Positions 9,010 through 17,944 of a stretch of DNA of 64,000 nt are shown here, one piece after another. Source of the stretch: Paramagnetospirillum magnetotacticum MS-1 (lineage in GTDB: Bacteria; Pseudomonadota; Alphaproteobacteria; Rhodospirillales; Magnetospirillaceae); the NCBI RefSeq assembly GCF_000829825.1, contig NZ_JXSL01000035.1, positions 1 through 64,000 on the forward strand. The letters run 5' to 3'. A program made the translations under genes and the position numbers. The number at the start of each line of letters is the position of its first letter. The stretch's first letter is position 1. The notes under the pieces were generated by a model, which was given only the letters and a program-made list of their open reading frames with translations, was not told the DNA's origin and ran no database searches.

Positions 9010-10383
9010 TCAATCCTCATCGTCGGATCTGCTCCTGGGCGAGACCATGCCGAATTCCTTGATGCGGCGTTCTAGCCGCGGACGCGAAATTCCGAGAATG
9101 TCGCAAGCCTTCCCCTTGTGCCAATGAGTCTCGGCCAAGACCCGACGGATATGATCGCGCTCAAGATCGCGCAATGAGCACAGGACGCCTGCGCAAGCCC
9201 CGTCCGCCGCCGCCTGAACCGGTTCACGCCGCAGTTCCGGCGGCAGGCAGTCGGGAGTCAGCAGATCGCCGCGTTGAAGGACAGCCGCCTTCATGAGTAC
9301 GTTTTCCAACTCGCGCACATTGCCGGGCCAGCCATAGGCTTCGAGGCAAGTCAAGGCGTCGGCGGAAACCCGGCGGATCGTCTTGCGGAGATCCTTATTG
9401 ATTTTCCGCAGCAGGAACTCGACCAGCAGCCGAATGTCGCTCGGACGGTCGCGAAGCGGCGGCAGGGTGATGGTCGCCACGTTAAGCCGGTAATAAAGGT
9501 CTTCGCGGAACAACCCATTTGCGACCCGCTCGCGCAGATCGACATTGGTCGCGGTAATGAAGCGGGCGCTGCTCTTCTTGACCTGGGTTCCGCCAACCGG
9601 CGTGTATTCCCTCTCTTCCAGGATGCGCAGCAGCTTGCTCTGCATGGGCATGGACAATTCCGCGATTTCGTCCAGGAACAAGGTGCCTTCGCCGACTTGC
9701 TCCACCTTGCCCTTGTGGGCGCTGACCGCGCCAGTGAAAGCCCCGCGCTCGTGGCCAAACATCTCGCTTTCCAGCAAGGTCTCCACCAGTGCGGCGCAAT
9801 TGACCGCTACGAAGGGCAGGTGACGTTCGGCGCTGGCATTGTGCACAGCGCGGGCGGCCAATTCCTTACCGGTGCCGGACTCGCCCAGGATCAAGGCTGT
9901 GATCCGGCTTTGCGCCACGAGGCCGATGCTCTTGAAGACCTCCTTCATGGCGAAGGACTGGCCCACAATCTGGGTGCCGCTGCCGCCAGAGGTGCCACCG
10001 ATCACCAGCCCCTCGCCGGAGCGTCCCTGGGACAGGGCGCGTTCCACCGCCGCGTCCAGTTCGTCCAGATCGATGGGCTTTGGCACATAATCGATGGCAC
10101 CGCCCTGCATGGCGGCGACCGTGGTCTCGAAGTCGTGGAAGGCGGTGATCATGATCACCGGCAGGGTGGGCCGAATGGCCTTGATGGACGATAGCAGGCT
10201 CATGCCGTCAGCCCCGGGCAGCCTGACATCGGAGATCACGGCGTCGATCTCAGGATTTTCTGCTTTGTTGATGCCGTCCTCGGCCGAATGGGCGACGGTG
10301 ACGTCCATGTTGTTTTGCTGGAAATGCAGATTGAGCGTCCGGCAAATGGCGCGGTCGTCATCGACAAGCAGGATATGCGGCAT
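9010..10383 (-). CDS. Sigma-54-dependent NtrC-family response regulator
   Basis: A 457-residue regulator in three parts. The receiver domain is 1-120 with acidic pocket VDDD and phospho-acceptor Asp52 (VISDVRLPG). The AAA+ activator domain has Walker A GESGTGKE, the sigma-54 contact loop GAFTGA, and GEGTLFLDEIAELS. The C-terminal Fis-type helix-turn-helix ends KACDILGISRPRLERRIKEF. The start at 10383 (MPHILLVDDD) is preferred over an upstream in-frame start. It is the expected activator of the RpoN promoter before cld and is a PcrR-like candidate. It is divergent from the sensor kinase gene, the probable partner. Confidence 0.88.
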   Translation of the reverse strand: MPHILLVDDDRAICRTLNLHFQQNNMDVTVAHSAEDGINKAENPEIDAVISDVRLPGADGMSLLSSIKAIRPTLPVIMITAFHDFETTVAAMQGGAIDYVPKPIDLDELDAAVERALSQGRSGEGLVIGGTSGGSGTQIVGQSFAMKEVFKSIGLVAQSRITALILGESGTGKELAARAVHNASAERHLPFVAVNCAALVETLLESEMFGHERGAFTGAVSAHKGKVEQVGEGTLFLDEIAELSMPMQSKLLRILEEREYTPVGGTQVKKSSARFITATNVDLRERVANGLFREDLYYRLNVATITLPPLRDRPSDIRLLVEFLLRKINKDLRKTIRRVSADALTCLEAYGWPGNVRELENVLMKAAVLQRGDLLTPDCLPPELRREPVQAAADGACAGVLCSLRDLERDHIRRVLAETHWHKGKACDILGISRPRLERRIKEFGMVSPRSRSDDED

Positions 10384-10410
10384 GCTTCTTCCCGCGATTG
10401 GCGTTGCGTG

Positions 10411-10426
10411 CGGCACCCGAATTGCA
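10411..10426 (+). promoter_or_regulatory. Sigma-54-like promoter towards the sensor kinase
   Basis: CGGCACCCGAATTGCA has GG (10412-10413) and GC (10424-10425) 10 nt apart and keeps GGCAC and TTGCA of the RpoN consensus. It points to the kinase start about 88 nt downstream, suggesting that the regulator controls its own partner. Confidence 0.5.
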
Positions 10427-10438
10427 AGAACTCGGCCA
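10423..10438 (-). promoter_or_regulatory. Weaker sigma-54-like promoter towards the response regulator
   Basis: On the minus strand TGGCCGAGTTCTTGCA keeps TGGC and TTGCA with GG-N10-GC spacing. Its -12 element overlaps the plus-strand one through the shared TTGCAA. It matches the consensus less well than the plus-strand site and may be chance. Confidence 0.3.
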
Positions 10439-10513
10439 AACCTATGGCTCAGCATAGCAGCTTCGGCGAGAGAAGATTAGGCTGGCGGATGGTACAGGGG
10501 GAAAATTTGCCGC

Positions 10514-11521
10514 ATGAAGACGTCGCGCAAAATCTTCGGTCTCACCTATCTCATCGCCGGGATGGCGGTGGCTGGCATCGCCCTCTTCACCTTGTCGCGG
10601 ACGACCCAGACCCTTCACGACCTGTCGCGCCAGCGCCTGCACGAGAGCGTCAATCGCGAAGCCCGGATCATCTATAACACGCTCGATATGGTCAAAAGCG
10701 ACCTTCTGGTCCTGGCTGAGGAGGGAGGAGCGGGCGGCTCGTTGGACGAAGCCAGCCGTCGCAAGTTGTCTGACCGCTACGCCACCTTCATGCAAAAGCG
10801 GCCGTCCTATACGCGAATTCTTTACCAATCCGGCACCAATGGCGATTTGGTGTCGGTGGAACAAACCGATCAGGGATTACGGGCAAAGGGGACCGGCGCG
10901 GCAGTGGATTCCGATCTGTCGCATATGGCGGAACAAGGCGCCAAGTTATGGCCCGGCAACGTCATCCTGACCGACATGCTCGACTTCGCCCGACCCAAGA
11001 GTTTGGATCTGGATTGGGTCGATTTGGACGAGGTGCTGGAAATCGCCACCGTCTCCATGACGCCCATGCTGACCGAGCAAGACATCGTCGTTTGTACCGA
11101 CGGCCATCACAGCCTTCCCAAGGTGTGGGGCGACCGGACCCGATTGATTCAGGTGTTCCAGAACTTGCTGTCCAACGCCATCCAGGCCATGGAGAGAGGC
11201 GGCCATTTGACCTTGGAGGCCCGCTCCGAACTTCATCGGTCTCGGCCGTCGGTGGAAATCCGCATAATCGATACCGGCAGCGGCATTTCCGTCGATGTCC
11301 GAGACAAGATTTTCGAACCGTTCTTCACCACCAGGGCCAAGGGAACTGGCCTGGGTTTGACCATTGTTCACCGCCTGATCCGCAGCCACGACGGTGAGCT
11401 GATATTTGAATCCAATCCTGTTGGCGGTACCGTCGCCCGCGTGATCCTGCCGTTGGTTTCTCCCGACTGGCCACCATCCAGCATGACTCAAATCTCTCTG
11501 GAAGAGGTTGACGCACGGTGA
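10514..11521 (+). CDS. Sensor histidine kinase lacking its phospho-acceptor segment
   Basis: A 335-residue protein with one N-terminal membrane helix (about 8-28), part of a periplasmic sensor domain, then a full ATP-binding domain: N-box [16 protein letters not shown]1 IDTGSGI, F-box FEPFFTT, G2 KGTGLGLTI. The expected dimerisation helix with the HE-x-x-NPL His box is absent. The sensor breaks off near [13 protein letters not shown] and the text resumes at the end of the second dimerisation helix, [13 protein letters not shown]. No second membrane helix remains either. This looks like an in-frame internal deletion. The protein could be inactive, or it could use another phosphodonor. Partner of the divergent NtrC-type regulator by position. 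Confidence 0.8.
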   Translation: MKTSRKIFGLTYLIAGMAVAGIALFTLSRTTQTLHDLSRQRLHESVNREARIIYNTLDMVKSDLLVLAEEGGAGGSLDEASRRKLSDRYATFMQKRPSYTRILYQSGTNGDLVSVEQTDQGLRAKGTGAAVDSDLSHMAEQGAKLWPGNVILTDMLDFARPKSLDLDWVDLDEVLEIATVSMTPMLTEQDIVVCTDGHHSLPKVWGDRTRLIQVFQNLLSNAIQAMERGGHLTLEARSELHRSRPSVEIRIIDTGSGISVDVRDKIFEPFFTTRAKGTGLGLTIVHRLIRSHDGELIFESNPVGGTVARVILPLVSPDWPPSSMTQISLEEVDAR

Positions 11522-11714
11522 CAACAACCCTTGGGAAGCTTGCAAAAGGGTATTTGTCGGCAAGTGAATGGCGGAATCTGGCACTGATCCGGCATAGCGG
11601 CCGTTTGCATGAGCGACGGCTGACGGGGGCAGAGCGGTCGCCTGACGTGCGGCGACCAGCAGGCTCTACCTGACCCACAAGAGGCACTCGCACCTTATTA
11701 GAGAAATTTACGGA

Positions 11715-12215
11715 TCAGCAGGCTGCGTCATTCAAGGCTACCGCCAATTCGTCTTTGTTAGGGGTGGGCTTTCGGTTCCGGTTGGCATAGAGGTAATAGC
11801 CGAGTGCAGCAATGCCAGCCCCCAGTAAAACCGGCCCCCATGCCCCAAGGCCAAGGCCTAGTCCCAAACTGATCCCATGACCTGACGCAGCACCAGCTCC
11901 GGTGCTCCACACTATGGGAGTGGCTGACTTGGCTCCCAAAGCCACCTTGCCGACAGCGGTTCCACATGGCCCTATGCCACCCAGACCCGTACCTGCTCCG
12001 GTTCCTGCGCCAGCCCCCCATCCCATTGGAACGCCATTGGCGCCCACAGCCATTTTGCCAACAGTCGTGGTACTGCATTGCCCGAGGCCCAGCCCCGCCC
12101 CAGACCCGGCCTTTACACCAAGACCTTTTAAGACACCCGCCTTGCTCCCTAATGCGGAGCTTCCGTTCATGGGGCAACCCTGGCCAGCGGGCATGGAATG
12201 AAGACGCAAAGGCAT
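11715..12215 (-). CDS. Mms6/MamD-like magnetosome-associated protein
   Basis: A 166-residue Gly-rich protein. Near the C-terminus it has LGLGLGLGAWGP followed by a hydrophobic segment (VLLGAGIAALGYYLY) and a basic-then-polar tail, closely like Mms6 (Gly-Leu repeat, AWGP, one membrane helix, charged tail). The N-terminal half has two imperfect repeats of about 45 residues, each with C-[SG]T-x-VGK-[MV]A-[VL]GA and a Trp, reminiscent of MamD. In the known family these are magnetosome-membrane proteins that affect magnetite crystal growth. The tail here is much less acidic than that of Mms6 and ends in Cys. GAGGA lies before the ATG. It is 34 nt downstream of the CZB gene on the same strand, so probably one operon. 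Confidence 0.7.
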   Translation of the reverse strand: MPLRLHSMPAGQGCPMNGSSALGSKAGVLKGLGVKAGSGAGLGLGQCSTTTVGKMAVGANGVPMGWGAGAGTGAGTGLGGIGPCGTAVGKVALGAKSATPIVWSTGAGAASGHGISLGLGLGLGAWGPVLLGAGIAALGYYLYANRNRKPTPNKDELAVALNDAAC

Positions 12216-12249
12216 GATGAGCTATCCTCGAAGGCAGCTTGCGGAAGGC

Positions 12250-13101
12250 TTAGAGTTTTGAACTTCCTGCCGACAGAACTTGGGAATCGGCCAGTTCAAC
12301 CTGTAGTCGCGTCAGGAGGGTGATGATCTCGCCACTCAGGACCAGAGCTTCCTCATAAGCCTCGTCGGCAGTGCGAAGCTTTCCGTGATTGAGAGATGAG
12401 ATGACCAAGTCAACCTCCCGATGAAATCTCTTGTGGACGGCATCAAGGCTTTTTAATGCCTCGGTGGCACCCAACTCCCTCATGGCTGTGCCATGTATCC
12501 AGATTCCGAGGCTGCACTCATCGCTTGGTTGGGCACGCATGGCCTTACCATGGCCGCGGAACGCCGATTGAAGATCGCGAATCCATTTTAGATGGACAAG
12601 CCGAGCACCTGTGACGTTCAAAGTATGACGACCACTGTCGGCCTCGCCTAAAGCCTGAATAGAAATGATGTTGAGGGGGAGTGGTTTTGGGAAAAGCGCT
12701 CTTGTCAACCGAGAAGGAATGTCATTGGGTTGGGCGCGGCTGATTGCGGCCTCAATGACATCGAGTTCAAGTGAGGTCAGTAAAAAAAGTATTTCACCAC
12801 TAAGCTTGCGAACTGCTGCCAGCTTTTCCACAGCGCGCTCCGCCTTGCCAGCTGCGCATGCAGACAAAGTTTCTTCGGCAAGATGGTGAAAGCGCTTATG
12901 AACAGTTTTTAACTGCCAGACAGCTCCCAATTTGCCATACCGACTCAGGCCAGTACCGTAAATCCAGGTTCCAAGATCGCAATCCTCATGACCCATTAGC
13001 GGTTCTTGCGTCCCTTCACCGTTCACGGTGGCCTCCAATGCTGCCTCCCAACGAAGATGGGCCAGCCTAGCGGCGTTGACGTCTAGTTCGGTAGCGATCA
13101 T
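12250..13101 (-). CDS. Tandem CZB (chemoreceptor zinc-binding) domain protein
   Basis: A 283-residue soluble protein with two copies of the CZB fold. Each has the pattern LxHLxW, then CxLGxWIxGT, then VHKRFH (copy 1 CDLGTWIYGTG, copy 2 CSLGIWIHGTA). CZB domains bind Zn through three His and one Cys and sense zinc or oxidants such as hypochlorous acid, usually inside chemoreceptors or diguanylate cyclases. Here no signalling domain is attached. The start at 13101 (MIATELD) has AAGGA upstream and is preferred over 13188. First gene of the operon with the Mms6/MamD-like protein. Confidence 0.75.
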   Translation of the reverse strand: MIATELDVNAARLAHLRWEAALEATVNGEGTQEPLMGHEDCDLGTWIYGTGLSRYGKLGAVWQLKTVHKRFHHLAEETLSACAAGKAERAVEKLAAVRKLSGEILFLLTSLELDVIEAAISRAQPNDIPSRLTRALFPKPLPLNIISIQALGEADSGRHTLNVTGARLVHLKWIRDLQSAFRGHGKAMRAQPSDECSLGIWIHGTAMRELGATEALKSLDAVHKRFHREVDLVISSLNHGKLRTADEAYEEALVLSGEIITLLTRLQVELADSQVLSAGSSKL

Positions 13102-13181
13102 CGTATTCGGTCCTTGAGTGCCTAGGATGCCTGTCTGGTGTGGATGCGCCCCCTGTATAAGCAGCAATGGGGGCGGCATCA

Positions 13182-13195
13182 CTGACATTTGTCAG
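13182..13195. promoter_or_regulatory. Palindromic Crp/Fnr-type operator in the divergent region
   Basis: CTGACATTTGTCAG is a perfect palindrome around TT and matches the TTGAC-N4-GTCAA box of Dnr/Nnr/Fnr regulators except for the outermost bases. It lies between the Crp/Fnr gene and the CZB/Mms6-like operon, so one regulator could control both. The palindrome is seen; binding is inferred. Confidence 0.5.
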
Positions 13196-13243
13196 CGACC
13201 TGACCGAAGCAAAAATATTTTGTTCAGATAGGGCGGGCGGATT

Positions 13244-13939
13244 ATGCGAGAGAGCCAAATTCAAGCCGCTTGGTATGGTCTGGAAGCCTGTGAAAAATGT
13301 GCCATTCGCCATTTAGTCTTGTTTGCAGACCTGACCAGCGAAGACTTTAGCCATGTTCATCTTCCAATAGAGGACATTTGGCTTCCTCCTGGAGCAAATC
13401 TTTACCAACAGGATCAGGCAGCTTCGGCGCTTTTCACAATCCGCGAAGGGCTGGTCAAGCTTGAGCAATATCTACCCGACGGAAATTTCAGAATTGTCAG
13501 CCTTTTGAGCCAAGGAGACGTTGCCGGGCTAGAGGCAACGGTTGCCGACAAATATGAGCATGCCGCCGTAGCGCTGCTGCCAACGCAAGTTTGTCGCCTA
13601 CCCCGCGAAGTCGTAGCAAGATTGTCGCCGAAGCTGAACCGCCAACTGATGGAAAAATGGCATGATATGGTCTTGCGCTCTCACCATTGCGTGCGAGAGC
13701 TATCAACCGGCAGTTCCCGGCAAAGGGTGGCGCGGTTGTTCCTGATGCTTGCGCCTCCCGCCATGGAACGGTGCCGCATTTTCGGCCGCGAGGACGTAGG
13801 GGCGCTGTTGGGCATTACCACAGAGACCGCTTGCAGGATGGTTTCAGACCTAAAAAGAAGAAAGGCGATTTCAGAGATTTCAGCCAATACTTTTTCACGC
13901 GATATAGCGGCTCTACAGAAAATTGCCGATGGGATTTAA
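13244..13939 (+). CDS. Crp/Fnr-family transcription regulator
   Basis: A 231-residue protein with an effector (cyclic-nucleotide-like) beta-barrel at about 25-140, a long dimerisation helix, and a C-terminal winged helix-turn-helix EDVGALLGITTETACRMVSDL. Near the N-terminus it has CEKC (Cys16, Cys19), but the third N-terminal Cys of true FNR is absent. An O2-labile [4Fe-4S] is therefore uncertain, and haem or NO sensing of the Dnr type is equally possible. Divergent from the CZB/Mms6-like operon. Confidence 0.82.
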   Translation: MRESQIQAAWYGLEACEKCAIRHLVLFADLTSEDFSHVHLPIEDIWLPPGANLYQQDQAASALFTIREGLVKLEQYLPDGNFRIVSLLSQGDVAGLEATVADKYEHAAVALLPTQVCRLPREVVARLSPKLNRQLMEKWHDMVLRSHHCVRELSTGSSRQRVARLFLMLAPPAMERCRIFGREDVGALLGITTETACRMVSDLKRRKAISEISANTFSRDIAALQKIADGI

Positions 13940-14115
13940 TTTCCTCCCTGCTCTATCTCAAAGAGATGCTGGGTGGGATAGATGTGGGCGGTGCAGACGC
14001 TGAGCGGCTCTTCCTGGCACAACGGGGCCATAGCGGACTTTCCCGCCGAATGGCGGCAATCTGAAAACGCAGTCATTCAATCAGCCATCGCCCGATGAGT
14101 GCTGGTCGGGAATTT

Positions 14116-15885
14116 TCATTTTCCCGGCATGACACGCTTCAGTGACCTGAGATCCAGCCCCTTGTAGGTGATGCGAAGAAAATCCTCCGACTGCTCCTGG
14201 ATGGGCGTTCCAATGCCATACCGGCGCTGCACGGTGCTGTCTTCATGGCCCATGAACAGATCCTGGGTCGGCCCGTCCAGGCGGGCGGCGCGCATGGCGT
14301 CCTTGAACGAGTGGCGGAACGAATGGAATGACTTCTTGTCCGTCTTGATGCCGATGGATTTGAGGAAGCGGCTGAACTTCTTCGAGAAGGATGACGAGTA
14401 GTAGCCGTCCTGGCCCATCTCCCATTCGGGAAACAGGCGGCCGCTCTTGATGGAATTGACAAAATCGAGGAAGCCCAAGGCGATCAGTTCGCCGTGAACA
14501 GGGATATATCGCTTTCCAGCACGGGTTTTCACTTTGTGGTCATCGTCGGCGTTGGTGATGAGGAAATGCGGCATGTCATTCAACTGGACGATGTCCGCCT
14601 TGGTGAGTTGGCCAATTTCATTCATCCGGCAACCAGAGAAGGCGGCGATCAACGGCGTCCAGAAGTGATGGTCGTTGAGCCGGAGATCCCCTGGCTCATG
14701 TCGAAAATGGGCGGAGCGGCATCCGGTGAAAATTGGCGCTCCGAAAATCACGCGCATATCATCGAGGTTGAACGGGTCACGCTCATCGGAGACGTCTCGC
14801 GCTGGCTGCTCGGCCCGAACGCCGATGGCCGGCGATTCCTTCACCTTCTTGTTGGCCTTGGCCCAGGTGAAAAACGTCTTGATGTTGCTGAGATATTTTT
14901 CGTTGATGGTCTTGCCGTCGAGGCAGTCGAGCCGCTTGTTTTCGGGGAGCGCGCTGTTGCGACGGATCGCCTCCTCAAGGTTGTCGGTCTTGAGCCGCTT
15001 GCGGAAGTTGGTCGGGCATTGCAGCAGCATTTCCTTGAACTTCACCACCTCCTCGTCGGTGATGGCCGCGACAGGGCGATCCGCCCCTACCACCTGCAGG
15101 AAGAGACGGAGACTGGCCCGGTAGTCGTCCTGGGTCTTCGTGCTGACCTTGGCCCGCGTCGTCTTTTCCGAGATGAACGGTTCGACCAAGTCGCCGATGG
15201 TTGGCCCCGCTGGTGCAGGCTGCGGCGAGGCCACCGGAGGCGCGGCGGATGGATGAGGATTGGCCCCCTGCTGAGGGAGGTTTCCGGTCACCACCCCTGG
15301 AATGATGTGCTGGTCCCTGAAGAGTGGATCTCTGGCCGTGTAGCCGAATTCCCCTTCATCCTCGGCTTTGGCCCGGCGGGTCGCTTCCAAAGCCCCGCGA
15401 AGCATGTAGGCGCAGAGCCGCCGGAAATCCGGGGAGTTTTCATCTGTGTCATCGGCCCGGCCAGATTCCTCAAGTTCAAGCTGGGCATTGAAGATCACGC
15501 GCCCAATGTCACCGCTCTGCAATTCGCGGATGATATTGCGCTCGACCTCGGCCCGCGTTTCAACGAACCCGTCATTGATCTCCTTGCCCTGCGGATGGAC
15601 CTGGGCGAGCTGGCGAGCGTGCCAGTTCTCATCGACGCAGACCTTGTGCCACCACCGGGCAAAGGACAGACAATCGTCTTCGGTTATCATTGGTTTCCGC
15701 CGCAAGTCGTCAAACAGTTCGTCGGCTCTGGCCCGGACCCGGATCAACCGCTTTCGGGCTTCCCTTGGGTCGTTCGTGCCCAGGCTCCGCTTCAATTCAG
15801 TGCACCCGAACCGACCGACCAAATCTACTGGAACTCGTTGCCGAAAGTAATAGGCGGCACCCCGCCGCATGAGGCTTGTGGTCAT
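14116..15885 (-). CDS. Large tyrosine recombinase (phage/island integrase)
   Basis: A 589-residue protein. The N-terminus (RGAAYYFRQRVPVDL) is the DUF6538-like start of many alphaproteobacterial integrases, followed by a SAM-like core-binding domain from about 260. The catalytic set is present: Arg in SGCRMNEIG, Lys in KTRAGKRYIPVH, HSFRHSF, His in MGHEDST, and Tyr in QRRYG. It catalyses site-specific insertion or excision. The frame stays open to 16029, but the start at 15885 gives the family N-terminus. No tRNA is adjacent, so its attachment site is unknown. It closes the (per)chlorate region on the right. Confidence 0.85.
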   Translation of the reverse strand: MTTSLMRRGAAYYFRQRVPVDLVGRFGCTELKRSLGTNDPREARKRLIRVRARADELFDDLRRKPMITEDDCLSFARWWHKVCVDENWHARQLAQVHPQGKEINDGFVETRAEVERNIIRELQSGDIGRVIFNAQLELEESGRADDTDENSPDFRRLCAYMLRGALEATRRAKAEDEGEFGYTARDPLFRDQHIIPGVVTGNLPQQGANPHPSAAPPVASPQPAPAGPTIGDLVEPFISEKTTRAKVSTKTQDDYRASLRLFLQVVGADRPVAAITDEEVVKFKEMLLQCPTNFRKRLKTDNLEEAIRRNSALPENKRLDCLDGKTINEKYLSNIKTFFTWAKANKKVKESPAIGVRAEQPARDVSDERDPFNLDDMRVIFGAPIFTGCRSAHFRHEPGDLRLNDHHFWTPLIAAFSGCRMNEIGQLTKADIVQLNDMPHFLITNADDDHKVKTRAGKRYIPVHGELIALGFLDFVNSIKSGRLFPEWEMGQDGYYSSSFSKKFSRFLKSIGIKTDKKSFHSFRHSFKDAMRAARLDGPTQDLFMGHEDSTVQRRYGIGTPIQEQSEDFLRITYKGLDLRSLKRVMPGK

Positions 15886-16110
15886 GGCTCTGTGTCCCAC
15901 CGGTGTGTCCCAGTGGAATGCAGAAAAGTGAGGGTTTACGCGGGTTTTAGGCGGGCTGCGGATTTCCAGCGAGGTCTTGCCGGGTCCCGCCCCCTCCGCC
16001 ACTTGCTCCCATGACCCTTCGTCAATCAACGATCATCCGCCCAAGAGAGGGCGAGATATGGGTGGACTGACAGCCAGTGGAATAACGGGCCCCCGCAGGA
16101 CCGCCCCCAG

Positions 16111-17937
16111 TCAGGTGTGCGCGTCCAGCCATGCATGAAGCGACACCATGGCCACCAGACGTTTGGAGGCAAGGAACTCCCCTGCTTTCAGCAAGGAGAG
16201 GCTTCGGCCAACAAAGGCCTCGTTCAAGATTGCGTGACGCCGGATCATGGCCGGGGAGAGATATTCCCGGCACATCTCTTCCAACTGTGGCCGCCACAGG
16301 GTTTCCACCGGGAGGTGGAACGCCACCTTCCGCCGCCGGGCGGCGGCCAGGCCGGACTGGCTGGCGACGTGACGCAGCAGCGTCTTGCCCATGGCCATTT
16401 GATCCGGACACCTCAGCAACAGGTCATAGAGGGCGGTGGTGACGTAGGGCACTCGCGCTTCCAGCCCGTGGGCCATGCTGAGCTGGTCCATCTTGTGGAG
16501 GATCTCCTCGGGCAGCCAGCCGCGTGTCAGATCAAGGAGCAGCCCGCCCAGGGACAGATCAGCCTTGGGCCGTGGCGGCGGCGGGCCGAGGGTGGTCGCC
16601 TGGGCCATCTCGGCATCGCCCATGATGGCGCTGGCCCGCGCCAGCATCTTGCCGCTGTCTCCGGCCACGGCGAGCAGTTCGGCGGCCGCGTCGCGCCCCA
16701 GCCGTCCCAACGAGGCCTGATAGTCGAACAGGTGGTTGAGCAGCCCCACCGGCATTAGCCGGATCAGCGGCGCCAAGAGGCGCAGCACACCGGCCACGGA
16801 ACCGAGCTGGTCCAGCTTGCGAAGAATGGGCAGATGGGCGTAACCGGCAAACATTTCGTCCGCGCCCTCGCCGGTCAGGACCACCTTAACCTCGCGGGCC
16901 GCCTCGCGGCACAGCTTCCAGGTCGGCAAAACCACCGCGTCGCCCACGGGGTTGTCCAGGCACGCCACCGCCTGAGGAAAGTCCGCGAAGTCGGAAGCCG
17001 TCAGAGACACGACGCGATGATCGAAACCGAAATCGCGGGCCATGGCCGCCGCCTGGGCCGTCTCGTCCACCCGATCACCGGTCGAGAAAGTAAAGGCCGT
17101 CAGGCGGTTCGCGGCGTTGCGGGCGGCATAATGACCGATCATCGCCGAATCAACGCCGCCCGAAAGGAAGATGCCCAGCGCAACATCGGCCCGCAACTGC
17201 CGGCGGACCGAGTCCTCGAGCACCAATTCCACCTCGGCGGCCCAGTCACGCGGCAGGGCGTTGCGGGCGGGGCCGCGCCGCGCCGGTGTCCAGAACCGGT
17301 CCAGGCGCGCCTCGCCCTCCGTCCAGCGCAGCACGCCGCCGGGCGGCAGGATTTCAACATCGGAGAACAGATGACGCCCCGAACGGACCCAGCGGAACTG
17401 CAGGAATTCTTGAATGGCGTCGGGCCGCAGACGGCGGCTGACCTGGGGGTGGCGGGTCAGGGCGCGGGCCGACGAGGCGAAGGCCAGTTCGCCTCCGGCC
17501 AGACTGTAGTACAGCGGCTTGATGCCCAATTGATCCCGCACCAGCCACAACCGGCCATCGGCATTGTCGCGCAGCGCGAAGGCGAACATTCCGTCCAGGC
17601 GGGCAAACAGCCCTTCGCCCCAGGCGGCAAAGCCAAGGGGCAGCAATTCGGTATCGCAGGTGGTCTCGAAGCGGTGGCCCAGAGCCTCCAGCTCGCGCCG
17701 CAGATCGGGGTAATTATAGATCTCACCGTTATAGCTGACGGTGTAGCGGCCATCGGCCCCGGTCAGCGGCTGGGCGCCGTGGCTGGGATCGAGGATAGCG
17801 AGGCGGGCATGGCCGAGATGGATTCCCAGGGCCGAGTCGCACCCTTCGCCATCGGGGCCGCGATGGCGAATCTCGGCAATCATCGCCTGGATCAGTCCAG
17901 GCCGTTCGGCGCCCACATAGCCGCAGATGCCGCACAT
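16111..17937 (-). CDS. asnB: Glutamine-hydrolysing asparagine synthetase (AsnB family)
   Basis: A 608-residue two-domain amidotransferase. It starts MCGICGY, so Cys2 becomes the N-terminal glutaminase nucleophile. The glutaminase domain covers about 1-200 (HRGPDGEG, YNGEIYNY). The synthetase domain has the PP-loop SGGVDSAMIG and GEGADEMFAGY. In the housekeeping reaction it makes Asn from Asp, Gln and ATP. In glycan gene clusters, homologues are often assigned amidation of sugars or peptides. The surrounding transferases favour the second role here, by context only. Confidence 0.85.
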   Translation of the reverse strand: MCGICGYVGAERPGLIQAMIAEIRHRGPDGEGCDSALGIHLGHARLAILDPSHGAQPLTGADGRYTVSYNGEIYNYPDLRRELEALGHRFETTCDTELLPLGFAAWGEGLFARLDGMFAFALRDNADGRLWLVRDQLGIKPLYYSLAGGELAFASSARALTRHPQVSRRLRPDAIQEFLQFRWVRSGRHLFSDVEILPPGGVLRWTEGEARLDRFWTPARRGPARNALPRDWAAEVELVLEDSVRRQLRADVALGIFLSGGVDSAMIGHYAARNAANRLTAFTFSTGDRVDETAQAAAMARDFGFDHRVVSLTASDFADFPQAVACLDNPVGDAVVLPTWKLCREAAREVKVVLTGEGADEMFAGYAHLPILRKLDQLGSVAGVLRLLAPLIRLMPVGLLNHLFDYQASLGRLGRDAAAELLAVAGDSGKMLARASAIMGDAEMAQATTLGPPPPRPKADLSLGGLLLDLTRGWLPEEILHKMDQLSMAHGLEARVPYVTTALYDLLLRCPDQMAMGKTLLRHVASQSGLAAARRRKVAFHLPVETLWRPQLEEMCREYLSPAMIRRHAILNEAFVGRSLSLLKAGEFLASKRLVAMVSLHAWLDAHT

Positions 17938-17944
17938 GGCGCCT

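Noticed and set aside
14494-16014. 506-codon plus-strand frame
   Set aside because: Lies opposite the tyrosine recombinase, whose catalytic residues are complete on the minus strand.
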